Origin: Thoreauomyces humboldtii
Lineage: Eukaryota > Chytridiomycota > Chytridiomycetes > Spizellomycetales > Powellomycetaceae
Assembly (NCBI GenBank): GCA_027596035.1
Contig: JADGJA010000296.1
Location: 1-25,329, forward strand
Length of the DNA: 25,329 bases
Direction of reading: 5' to 3'
Positions 10,639-20,987 of this stretch are shown one piece after another. A program made the position numbers and the translations under genes. Each line of letters begins with the position of its first letter. Position 1 is the first letter of the stretch. The notes under the pieces are model-generated. The model made no database searches. It worked only from the letters and a program-made list of their open reading frames with translations, and was not told the origin of the DNA.

Positions 10639-12993
10639 ATGTCCGTGAAAGCGTAGGTGTTTCCGTTGATGAGTCTAGCTTCCGTCCCATCCCTCTCTGT
10701 CTGTCTTTTCGTCTGTCCCCGTTGTGTGACGTTGCGAGCACGGCGTCAGCAAGCCAGTTGGGCTCACCTTGGTTTTCTCAGTCTCGCAGTGGGCTCCCTG
10801 AATGGCAACTTCAAGCTTGCATTCACAAAGATCGCTGCGCTGAACGCAAAGCATGGCCCGTTCGACATGCTCCTCTGCGCTGGCGACTTCTTTGGTCCTC
10901 AGGGCCATCTCGACGCGGACGTGGAGGCCCTGCTCGCTGGAAACATCACAGGTAAACGACCCAGCGCCACGCGCCACCCCTCTTCTCCCAAAGTTCTCTT
11001 TTGTTCCTCGTCTCTTCCGAGTCCCCCCGCAGCTCACGCACGCTCCCGTAAGCCTAGTCCCGATGCCTGCCTACATCATAGGCGGTCGCAACGCTCCACC
11101 CGAAAGAGTCCTGGCGGTGGTGGAGGCCAGCGGACAGGTCTGCGAGAACCTGGTGTACCTCGGCGAAGGCGGCGTCATGACCACCATCCAGGGGCTCCGG
11201 ATAGCCTACCTCAGCGGCGTGGAGGAGGGCGAGGGCGTGCGATGCAGACACGGCAGCATCGACGCGACCGTGGATGCCAGCGGCCTCGCCGGAGTCGACA
11301 TCCTCCTGACCACAGAGTGGTCAAAGGGCATATCCGAAGGCTCCGTCGCCACCGCAAAGTTCCCCGAAGGTTCCGACGTCGCCGGAGTCCCCGCGGTCGC
11401 GTACATCGCGGCCGGCTCCCAGCCTCGTTACCACTTTGCAGGAGCACCGGGCGTGTTCTTCGAGAGGGAGCCTTACCGCGACCAGAACGGGGCCAAGCAT
11501 GTCACCCGATTCATCGGTCTCGGGGAGTTTCAGTCGAAATCCAAGCAAAGAGTGCGTGATCCTTGTCGAAGCCATCGGGGTTTCGGGCGATCTTGGGAAC
11601 TCACGGCTCCCCGTCCGAGCAGTGGTTTTACGCGATGAACATCACTCCCGCGTCGCAGCTCGAGCTGGCGCAACTCGTCGCAGTGCCAAAGAACACGACG
11701 CGGTCGCCGTTTCAAGCAGCGGCTTCTGAAGGGAATCCCAGGAAGCGCACTGCCGAACAGGCTGGTAACGGCAGCTTCTTCTTTGGCGAGCAGGGAGCAA
11801 AGAGGCAACAAGGACGATGTGAGTGCAAAAGGTTCAGAAATGAAGCCGGCGGCGTCCAAACGCTCAACTATTTTCCAATGTTCCAGCCGTACCACCATCC
11901 CATTATATCTGCAACAAGTGCCGAGAACCGGGACACTGGATTCAGGACTGTCCGCAGTTGCTAGCAGAGCGCCCCCAGGGACGTCGGCCCGAGAATTCGC
12001 TCCTGCCTCAGCGAGATGGTAAGATTCTACTCTGTGACATGATATGACAGGACGGCCCTTTCCCATGATCATTGAATTCTTACCTCCTTTCTTTAGCCTA
12101 CCAATGTTGGTTTTGCTTGTCTAACCCGCAGCTCGAAAAGCAACTTTTGGTGTCGGTCGGGTCCGAAGCATACCTCGTCCTTGCGAAGGGCGGCCTGGTG
12201 GACTGGGGAGGACACATGCTCGTGGTGCCCATCGCACATCACATCAGCACGCGGCAGATGGAAACGCTCCAGGGGGAGGATGCCGAGACGGCAAGAACCA
12301 CACTGGCCGAGATGAACACCATAAAAGAAAAGCTGCTCGATCTCTATGCTGCGCGAGACGACGTCGGGGTTTGCTTTGAGGTGTTTGGGGGAGGGACGGC
12401 CGAATCTTTGGCCGAATCGCTGCAGCACGTTCACTTGCAGGTGAGTTTGGATCGAAGGGAGCTCAAGTCTGTATGCAGCGAACTCGCAAACTCACGACTA
12501 CTCGATGTGGTAATTTAGGTTGTTCCCCTGTCAGCCTCTCTCCTGCCTGATATTGAACCTGCGTTTCTTCGAGAAGCCAAGGAAGAGGGACTGGAGCTGA
12601 CACACGATGGAAGGAAGCCGGAGGCTGTGACGGACACGTACTTCAGCGTTGAGATACCGACGGGTGACGGGGGGAAGGAGCGCAAGACATTGGTGTTTCG
12701 ACCGTCTGCCGAACTCGTCGAGGATCACCAGGCACGTTCGGCCGAAGCGGAGCGGGTGGGACGCAGGCCGCCCCGGCTCATGAATTTGCAATTTGGAAGG
12801 TGCGGCGTCTGGGAATCGGTACATCTGCGGAGCTATGTTCCTTTGTGCTCACATGAATTCTCCCCTCTCCAGGAAGGTACTTTCTAGTTTGCTAGGAAAC
12901 CCTGAAGCAGTGGATTGGAAGCGGGTGTTACTGCCGCCGGCGCAGGAGGAGAAGCTGGCGCTCAAGATGCGTGAGCTGGTTAGCCTAGAATAG
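10639..12993 (+). CDS. DRN1: CWF19-like protein (Drn1 / CWF19L1 family), lariat debranching cofactor
   Basis: Members of this family associate with the spliceosome and assist Dbr1 in intron-lariat turnover. Eight exons give 583 residues: 10639-10652, 10782-10951, 11058-11551, 11623-11818, 11887-12018, 12097-12440, 12519-12799, 12873-12993. The 14-nt first exon supplies MSVKA and joins LAVGSLNGNFKLAFTK in frame. The N-terminal metallophosphoesterase-like domain keeps LLCAGDFFG (Asp40), but GSLNGN replaces the metal-binding GDxHG, so it is probably not a phosphatase, as is usual in this family. A CCHC zinc knuckle follows (C300, C303, H308, C313; ICNKCREPGHWIQDC). CwfJ_C_1 (from about 336, CWFCLSNP) has the HIT-like HVHLQ at 446-450. 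CwfJ_C_2 fills 451-583 (LQFGRKVLSSLL, VDWKRV). The 3' end converges on SEC63. Confidence 0.94.
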
Positions 12994-13083
12994 CATGCGT
13001 TCTAGGATGCAGATGGTAGGTGACGTGAATATGAAGGATCATCTATTACTTGGCAACAGCTAGGAGAGGGCAATCGAGATTCT
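12994..13083. other. Short convergent spacer between DRN1 and SEC63
   Basis: Only 90 bp separate the two opposing stop codons, so the 3' UTRs of DRN1 and SEC63 probably overlap as antisense transcripts. Confidence 0.4.
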
Positions 13084-15795
13084 TTAATCTTCCTCCTCAC
13101 TACTATCAGAATCCTCGTACGTCTCCTCGTCCGATTTTGTAACCTGCGCCTTCTTCTTGTGTACCGCCTTGACTGGCGTAGCCTCATCTGACTCCTCCTC
13201 GTCTGAGTTCGAATCGGAGTCCCGAGCGCTTTTCCTGCCGTTGGCACCACCGGGTTTGCGCATCGACTGCATTTGACCGGCGATGCTGTCTTCCTCGGGG
13301 TCCGAGATGTCATCGTCCTCCTCTTGCAACGGCGCCGCTTCGGCGGGTTCCACCACCAGCTGTAAAGGACAAGATATCGAAAGCTCAGCTAACGGCGCAT
13401 ACAGGGGACGAAGCGAACAGACATGGTGCACGTACTTTGAGTTCACAGAGGGCGTCGCAACCGATGTGGGAATCGGACTTGACCAGCACCTGGAAGTCCC
13501 ACTGGCCGGGTCGTGGTGGCGCCTGGAACTGCAGCCTGACGGTCTGCTCGGTGACGAGGTCGTTGACTTTGCCCAACGTGATGAGACGGTTCTGGTTCAT
13601 GTCTCCGAAGTAGACCCACCAGACGGCGCGCTTCTCCTGGGGAAAGTAGGGGACGTGCGCGAGGGGAGCGGGTTCCTTCTTCGCGTCCCAGATGTTCACC
13701 TTTGGCTCCTCCTCGTCCGCTGGGTCATCCAGATTGGCGACTGACGTGCCGTTCTTCTTGTCTGCGTCGAGATCGCTCTTGGTTCCGAGCTGTAGCTTGA
13801 CGATGAGCGTGACGATTGCGTTCGGGATGATCGCAGGTTCGCCGAGTACTGAAAGAAACGGACATTCAGAAAACTGGACATCCTTGCCTGCTATTTGATG
13901 TGTTCCTCACCCGAGAACTTGGCTTTAGTGATTCGCAAAAGAGGGTACTGTTGTGCGACTCGTTGGGTTAGTTGTCGATCGTCTGCGGTCAAGAATCTGG
14001 CTAGGACAGCGTCTTGCTCGGCCGTGTCGAGTTCTATCAGGTCGCGGATGGTAGCAACGTCGCTCTGTCGAAGTATATGAGAAACTTGCCTTGGCAAACG
14101 AGCCTTGGAAAACTTACCTTCTTGGCACGGAAGTGCTTGACGTTTGTGGTGTTGATATTTGGCAGTTGCATGAGTGGCGATTGGTGGAAGTACAATGCTT
14201 GAGAAATCATCTACAGAGCTCAGGGTTCAGTCACTCCTCGAGCCCTCGATTGCGATTCTGACGTGAAAGGCAAATCACGCACCTGGCTAAGGTCGACCAC
14301 ACTGAGCGCGATGCTGAGCCACTGGCGAGAGATTGCAATCTGGAGAAGACCTCCGACAAGGGTGGCGCTGGTTTCTGCGACGAGTCTTTGCTCTTGGTTC
14401 GAACTACGTGAGGAATCGTCCGGACATAGAATCTTAGAACAAACTTCGACCTACCTTCAACAAGCTTTGAAGTAGGAGGTGCAATGCGAAGGAGATACGA
14501 TGTCATGAGAAGGTAGACCTTCTGTTGCATGGCAGTTTGTGCGTCTTTCGGCGCAGGCTGGGGGTCGCGGCGTGAGTTTTTGGCGTTGAGTCAGGGACAT
14601 CGCCACCTTCTCACCTTCTTCTTCCACGTGAAAGTAGTCTGCTGAGCCATCACCGTCGCAACTTCTGCGGTGAGCTCATCCAATGCGGCAGCGTCGTTCT
14701 TGTCAAGAGTTATTAAGGTATAAAACTCGTCAGCTTTGCAGACAAGTTCGAGAAGGCCTGGGGAGGCGATTCGTCAGCAAACGCCAGGGCTCATGGAAAG
14801 AACTGTAACTGTACCTTCAAAGCCAAGTGTTGCTGTCAGCTCGCGGTAAAACTTGGCCATGGTAGGATTGAGTATCTTGTCCTTGTTGAGATGTTTGGCC
14901 TTGCTCCACCACCTCGCCTGCCAAGCAGAAAAGCCTGAGTGTCGATGCCACAAACCTCCTGACACGGGAAGATCCTACCACGAGCGCGGGAAGCATGATC
15001 ATGAACATGGCGGTGTACACGAACAACACCTTCGAGCTGTTGCCCTCTTCCACAAGCCATCGAGGGAGCGCGAGTCCAAGTTGGAAGGACTGCTTGCCAT
15101 CCGGATGCCCCCACTCATCCCAATTTTTGCGAGCCTCCTCGTCCGTCAGGGTCTTCCAAGCCTTGTTGATTTCTGCCGTCATCGTGGTAGCCTCCTCCTG
15201 GTTGTCGCTGTTCTTGTCGGGATGCCATTTCAGAGTCAGCTTTCGCTTCGCCGACTTTATCTGCGCATCATCGGCGTTGTGGTCCAGCCCGAGGATCGTG
15301 TATGGATCCCAAAGACCGGTCTCCTCCACCACCGTGGTGCTCGCCTTGTAGGCTACAAAAGCGAATAGCGACCATCCGAGCGTGAGGAGAATGAGCCTAC
15401 GAATGCAGATCTATCAGCCCCAGGTGTCCTTGCCAACGTGCTCAGAGGAGACGGGATTCAAAGCCGTACTTTGTCGATACGAAAGACTGTTCCTTTCTCT
15501 TTGCCGCGGCCAAACGCTTTTGTTTTGCGGTGCAACGGTCGCAGTCGCACTCGTCACGCGTCCTGACGGCTACAGTGAAGTTCATGAGGAATGTTTCGGA
15601 AAAACGAGGAGAGACTCAACCCTGCGGAGAGTTCGACTAATGTCCCTGCCGTGTAGCCTGAACGTGTGGGAAGTAGATACCTTTTGCGCCTCCGAATGCC
15701 CACGAGTAAGTTGTAGGCAGGAGCACGAGGGCAAGGATGGTCAAGAGGAAATAGTTGAAGACGGCGCCCGTCTCATCGTATGCGTATTGAGCCAT
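13084..15795 (-). CDS. SEC63: Sec63, ER protein-translocation J-domain protein
   Basis: Sec63 works with Sec61/62 and lumenal Hsp70 (Kar2/BiP) to drive protein import into the ER. Eleven exons give 675 residues: 15795-15681, 15569-15470, 15396-14979, 14917-14815, 14757-14615, 14557-14455, 14392-14283, 14210-14118, 14064-13911, 13848-13436, 13359-13084. Three membrane helices lie at about 14-31, 73-88 and 194-211. Between the second and third is the lumenal J domain (DPYTILGL at 102-109, HPD at 130-132, then WGHPDG). A Brl/Sec63 region follows, ending in the C-terminal beta domain (WWVYFGDMNQNRL, SDSHIGCD). The tail from about 585 is very acidic and ends in EEED, the expected Sec62-binding type of tail. 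The cytosolic loop between helices 1 and 2 carries C46-x-C48-x-x-C51. The acceptor of intron 2 is ambiguous (see findings). Confidence 0.96.
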
Positions 15796-16227
15796 GACGC
15801 AGCAAGACGAGACCCGTAGCGCTTCTGAGTGAGTTCGAGGAGTCTGGGCAAGGATGGGAACTCGTTGGAACGCAGATTGCGGAGTGGCTTCGATCTCCCA
15901 GCGGCCTTGGGTGGTGGGGCTTCGACTGACGACGGGGGGTTTCGACTGCCTTTTCAGGAACAGAACGAAAAGTCAAGTGTACAGCCACACTCCCTGGTCC
16001 CACCCCTTCCCTGTGACTCACACAAGTTACCTCTCCCCCCTTCCTTCATATCCCCCTGCCTCTGCCGCAAAAAGCTGCTGGCCTTCACTCCGACCCACTG
16101 CAAGGAAACACACTCGGCAACATCGTTCGTCACTGCATTCACGTCTATCACGCAGCCGCTCCGTCGCATTCGGTTTCCATAAAGACCACCCGCGAAAGAA
16201 TAGCACCTCCCCAAGTCTCTGGTCCTA
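15796..16227. promoter_or_regulatory. Divergent intergenic region between SEC63 and SEC1
   Basis: These 432 bp lie between the divergent start codons of SEC63 and SEC1. The right half is pyrimidine-rich on +, as is common in fungal promoters near transcription starts. No specific element is named with confidence. Confidence 0.4.
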
Positions 16228-19200
16228 ATGCCAGCCTCATTACGTGACGGCGTCCGGAAACGTAGGTTGCCTTCGTTCCGACGTTCCTTCAGATTTGCTC
16301 TGACAGCCGTGTCGGATTCTCTCGAAAGGCATCCTCGTCGACTGTCTGAAGTCGGTGCAGTCTCCTGGCAAATGGAAGGTGCTTGTGGTAGACGAAGGCG
16401 CACTTCGCGTACTCAACAGCGTTTGCGATGCCAACGACCTTTCCGATGTGAACGTTCCTGGTGAGATTCCGACTCGGCATCATCTCAGAGGCGTCTGTTT
16501 CGGGAGACTTGTTGCTTAATTCATGGTGTGGTCTTCCTGCAAAGTCACGGAAACCCTCTCCAGCGGGAAACGCACGCCCTATCCAGAAAAGGAAGCAATC
16601 TATCTCATATCGCCGACAGAGACCTCGATCCAACAGTTGATTGCTGACTTTGCTGGACCGAAGCTCAGCTATTCTGGGGCTCACATTTTTTGCATAGCAG
16701 GTACGTGTCACGGGGGTTTGCTTCCGACATCACCAACTAATCCCATTTCGCAGCGCTACCGGACTGGTTGTTTGATCAGATAAAACGATCAGCAGCTCGC
16801 AAACACATATTGACGTTGAAGGAAATCAACATAGATTTTACCCGTAAGCTCTTGCCAAGGATGGCCCGACTTGCCGTCCCTGTTTCACTGACTGAACTTC
16901 CTCCGCAGCCTACGAATCGCAAGTTTTTCATCTCAACAATACCACAGCCTTCATTGGGTTGCATGATGTAGTGCACCCATCTCAAGTCGAGGATCAGCTG
17001 CTGAAAGTAGCGGAGCAGGTATGCTTCCAGAGCAGACCGGGAAACGGCTGGGACGGAGTGGCTAATCCGATTCACTCAGATGAAGTCTGTACTCTGGACA
17101 CTGGAGGACGACCCGATCATTCGGTACTTTGATCCCGCGGGCGACAAAACATCTCTCTCTGCGCACATGGCGTACAAGCTCGAGACAGCCCTCGAAGAGT
17201 TGAAGGAGCTGGACCCGGATTGGCCTCCGGAAAGTCCGCATGCACGGACGCAAATCATTGTCCTTGACCGATCGGTCGACCCTTTCGCACCTGTTATCCA
17301 CTCTCTCACATACCAAGCGGCCGTCCAGGATCTCCTCCAGGTGGATGGTACTACAGCCACGTAGGTCATTTGATCATCCGGGTCAGAAATGCCATTATCT
17401 TACTTTTTCTACCTTATCAGCTATACACGCACTGATAACAACGACAAGGCTGGGGTGTATACAGCGATTCTAGATGATGCTGACCCTGTTTACGTACGTT
17501 GCGCTGCGGACTACTCGATTGGCAAGAAACTGACCGTTGCCATCGAAACAGAAAGAGATACGCCATCTGTTTGTTGCTGACGCTTGGGCTAAGATCCTGG
17601 AAATGAAGAAGAAGGTGGACAGCGACAATTCTGCAATGGAATCATCCGGGGATGCTTTGAAGAAGATTGAGGCTTTGAAGGCGAAGCTTTTTGCTCTGCC
17701 TGACGCTCAAAAGCTCTTGGACAAGGTACCCGTCTGGAGGGAAAGTCTGAAGATTCTTATGGTGCTTACGCCTTGGAAAGCTTGTCGTACATATACATCT
17801 GTACGGCGAGATCATGCAGGCAGTAGTGGATCGGCAGCTCGACATGTTAGCTACTTGGGAACAGGTTCGTCTGCGGTCACAAAGTGCTGCTATGGTGTAA
17901 CTTTTCGGCTCATCCCCGCTCAGATATTGGCTACAGGGGAAGCGCCCAATGGTGGAAAAGTCCCGGAAAGCTTGGTGGCAGATCTGACTAAGATTATGGA
18001 GGACTCTAACGTGACGTAAGTTCAACACTATGTTCGCAGCAATTACACTCCTCTCTTACTGCGCCATCAGGCCCCAAGATAAACTTCGCGTGCTCCTTGT
18101 ATATGCGTCAGCTGTTGAGGACGCGGATCCGCTCCGTTTAGCGGACGTTGCCCAACTTGGCTCAGAGCTGGACGCCATTCGCGGATTGGAGTTTCTTAAG
18201 GCACACAAAGCGGAGGATTTTGCGGCTTTTCAAGTAAGAAGGGTTCACTCATTCCCCAGACGAAACGCGTTCTAATAAGGTCTGCAGGCTCGGTATACGG
18301 ATGGTGGGCGGAAAGCTGAAATGAGGAAGCTTAAAAAGAAAATACCGGAAGACGAGCTTCCTTACGATATTCATCGATATATTCCGGCGGTTAAATATAT
18401 TCTCCAGGTTGGACCGACAACCTCGTGGTTAGATCGTATACAGCGATAGTAACCATGCTTTTTAGGACGCCATTGCCGGCAAGTTAGATCCGACCATTTT
18501 TGGCTCGACAGCACGTCAGACATCCGCTGCGTCACTTTCATGCCAGTTTGATCTCTCATTCGGACGAAAGGGCTTCGGACGAGGCGAGCTCGTTAGTTTC
18601 GCTGAAGATTTCCAGCCGACCTGGGCTACGAAGCGACCATCCGGAGGGGCTCAAAAGGAAATCGACTTCCGAATCAATGGCAGCCGAATCATCCTTTTGT
18701 TCGTGGATGGTTTGAGCTTTCCGGAGATCAGGGCTGCTAGTGAAGTTATGCAAGAACGGCAAAGAGAGATCTTCATCGGTAGTCTAATCGATTGACTGAA
18801 GATTGGAAACATGAAACAGATATCTAACATTATGATATCAGGTTCGACAAGCATTATGGGTCCTGAAGTGTTTGTAGAAAACCTACGTGACCTCGGGGCA
18901 GGAAGTTCCCAACGAATAGCTCTGCCACCAGTCCAGCACAAGAACCTCGTCGCTCCGTCTGAAACAGTGGCCACTCCCGCCTCCGAACCAAGTCTTTATG
19001 TCCCTCGTCCTGTCCCCACGCATATGCATTCACCCTCCGGCGCGACTTTGACAGGGGCAACTTCGCGAACAGAGGTGCCAATACCAATCTCACACGTGAC
19101 CCCGGCTAGCGATGCGACATCTCAGTCCGGCTCGAGTATACATAAAGAGTTACCGTTACCCCCGACCACCACGACCGTGGCTCTCGGCTCATCTTCAAAT

Positions 19201-20472
19201 GAACTCCTTGCAGACGATCTGACGAATAGATCGTCAAAGGTTGGGACACAGGAACGGAAGTCGGGACTCGCACCTGCTGATAGGAGCAATGAGCCGGTTC
19301 CGCGTCGACCTTCAGACAAATATGCCCTCCCATCGTCACAGAGCACCTCACGCACATCGATATTCCAGCAACGGCCCAACTCAGCGCTAATATCTCCACA
19401 ACCTCATGAAGCGCAGTATTACGACCAGTCATCGCCAGTCAATCCCGGGCGACCAACAGCGCTATCTTTACAAGCGTCCGAGCTTGCTCAACCCGTCGAT
19501 AGCAGCGCAGATGGCCGGCCGCCTCAGCCAGCGCGTGAAAACTCCTTGCCTCCTCGCCGAACTCAGCCGACAACGGACGCAGTGGCTACTACGATAGAAG
19601 GACACACAAACCTGCGCCGCGGCTCATCGCCGGGCAAACGCCTGTCGATTGCTCCAAAGGACCGTGGCAACTACAACTCGGAGTCTGCGAGGCCTTCCGA
19701 GACGAGCAACAGCCAACCCGTATCTACTACGAACCCATCCGATAAGGTGGACCCTCAAGCAATGATCGCGCGATTCTCATCGGAAACGGCACCTCAGGCG
19801 TACCCGGTGCGCTCGAAGTCTCGAGGCATGCCAGTTCATCGGCCAGGCCCTGAGATATCAGGAGGTTCTCATTCCCAGCCTACTCGGCTCTCTCCAACGA
19901 ACATTCCACCGCCATATAGGAGCTCGGAGGTTACACGGAAGGAAGAAATGATGGCGCCGCGGCGAGAGCAGACTCAAGAAGGCCCTACTTCTCATGCGTT
20001 CACATCAACGCAGGCTCCACTAAATTATCGGTCATCGCAAGCTGCCTCCGCGCAGCCGTTTCCATATTCATCTGACCGGTCGGTTCATCCTGCGCACGCC
20101 ACCGAACCACCGCGGACAGTTCCACCTCCAGGCCCTTACTCCTCCGCACACTCGAGCGTGTCCCCAACTTACCAACAGGCACCTCTTGCCGTAGCCCCTC
20201 ATCCCTACGCAACCTCTCCTCCCAGCGCTTACCCAGCTCCCCACCCGTATGGCGCCTCTGCGTACCCTGCCCCGCGCCCGCTGTATCGTCAGGGTCAGTA
20301 CCGCCAAGCCCCTCATCCAAGTCAAACACAACACCAGCAACAGCAGCAGCAACAACAATACCAAATGCCTCCACCTCATCCGAACGGTCAGCCCCAGTTT
20401 CAGCAACAGCAACAGCAGTCCGTATACCGTCCACCTCAAAACCTGAACCGACCAAGTGGCCCAAACAGTTAG
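16228..20472 (+). CDS. SEC1: Sec1, Sec1/Munc18-family regulator of exocytic SNAREs, with a long disordered tail
   Basis: Sec1 binds plasma-membrane SNARE assemblies and promotes vesicle fusion at exocyst sites. Fourteen exons give 1150 residues: 16228-16261, 16329-16460, 16545-16700, 16754-16843, 16909-17018, 17080-17360, 17421-17493, 17552-17725, 17781-17864, 17924-18015, 18071-18233, 18288-18407, 18466-18778, 18842-20472. The SM fold occupies about 1-610: SLRDGVRKRILVDCLKSVQ, GKWKVLVVDEGALRVLNS, IYLISPTETSI, IIVLDRSVDPFAPVIHSLTY, IRHLFVADAW, LRVLLVYA and, near the end, IILLFVDGLSFPEIRAA. The last exon adds about 540 residues rich in Pro, Ser, Gln and Thr, with a polyglutamine run and many PxxP stretches, so the protein is far longer than yeast Sec1 (724). 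Introns are 53-84 nt. The start is the ATG matching the family N-terminus; intron 1 uses the acceptor at 16328. Confidence 0.96.
20328..20423 (+). repeat. CAG/CAA-rich polyglutamine-coding tract in the SEC1 tail
   Basis: Mixed CAG and CAA codons encode runs of eight and six glutamines separated by a Pro-rich spacer, within the disordered tail of Sec1. The mixing of codons limits slippage but is typical of expanding glutamine-rich regions. Confidence 0.85.
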
Positions 20473-20474
20473 AT

Positions 20475-20516
20475 TTCAATAGATATCTCCGTCACCATTC
20501 AATAGATATCTCCGTC
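20475..20516. repeat. 19-bp direct repeat just after the SEC1 stop codon
   Basis: TTCAATAGATATCTCCGTC occurs at 20475-20493 and again at 20498-20516, separated by 4 bp. It starts 3 bp after the SEC1 stop codon, so it lies in the 3' UTR. Confidence 0.95.
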
Positions 20517-20656
20517 GCCCGAAGTTCTCGCTCAGAATTGAGGATGCTGCGTGCTCGCCCTTTTCTTTACCGTTCTCATCCTAGTCGAATCCCATCCGGT
20601 CGTGGGTCTGTGCATGTTGCGTCCCACACCAGGTGCTTTGCCGAAGTTTCACGACG

Positions 20657-20723
20657 ATTGACAGGATTGACAGGATAGAGATTGACAGATTGACAGGATA
20701 GAGATTGACGGATTGACAGGATA
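20657..20723. repeat. Tandem repeat built on ATTGACAGGATAGAG
   Basis: ATTGACAG(GAT) units are iterated about six times over 67 bp, some with an inserted AGAG and one with C to G change, giving a higher-order period of roughly 24 bp. Confidence 0.9.
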
Positions 20724-20788
20724 ATCTCTTCGCTTTCCTTCGCTTTCATCGTTGCCTTCTGTGAAGCCTCCCCCTTCTCTCTTCTCGC

Positions 20789-20795
<7 letters not shown>

Positions 20796-20827
<32 letters not shown>
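20796..20827. repeat. (TC)n dinucleotide microsatellite
   Basis: A perfect TC run of 32 nt about 160 bp upstream of the methyltransferase start codon. Confidence 0.97.
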
Positions 20828-20832
<5 letters not shown>

Positions 20833-20967
20833 CCCTTTGTTGGGACTGCCGTCTGCATCTTCCACCGTCTGTCCCTCGTTTCTCTCACTGTCTCCGGCTC
20901 TCCTCTTATCGTTTGTTCCTACCGTCTCCCCTTCGTTGGGACTGCCGTGTGCATCTTCCACCGTCTG
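20827..20967. repeat. 45-bp duplication upstream of the methyltransferase
   Basis: Positions 20827-20871 and 20923-20967 match except for two bases (CCTTTG/CCTTCG and GTCTGC/GTGTGC), 96 bp apart. The 3' part of the unit (GTCTGCATCTTCCACC) is repeated once more, starting at 20964. Confidence 0.92.
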
Positions 20968-20987
20968 CATCTTCCACCCTCTTCCTA

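Larger units (their letters stand above)
20473..20987. promoter_or_regulatory. Repeat-rich intergenic region between SEC1 and the DNA methyltransferase
   Basis: These 515 bp hold the SEC1 3' flank and the promoter and 5' UTR of the methyltransferase. Four unrelated short repeats are packed here: a 19-bp direct repeat next to the SEC1 stop, a TTGACAGGAT-type tandem repeat, a TC microsatellite and a 45-bp duplication. No gene is seen. The right part is pyrimidine-rich on +, a usual setting for a fungal 5' UTR. Confidence 0.5.

Noticed and set aside
9680..10741. 353-codon minus-strand open frame over the RPO41/DRN1 promoter
   Set aside because: It is dominated by Ser-Leu repeats from the CT microsatellite and overlaps the start of RPO41 in another frame and the DRN1 start. 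Low-complexity artefact.
18811..20472. Separate gene starting at the ATG at 18811 encoding the Pro/Gln-rich protein
   Set aside because: The ATG lies inside a 63-nt intron (18779-18841). Splicing joins the SM domain to this frame exactly (IFIG-STSIMGPEVFVENL), and the sequence just after the junction continues the SM fold, so it is the last exon of SEC1.
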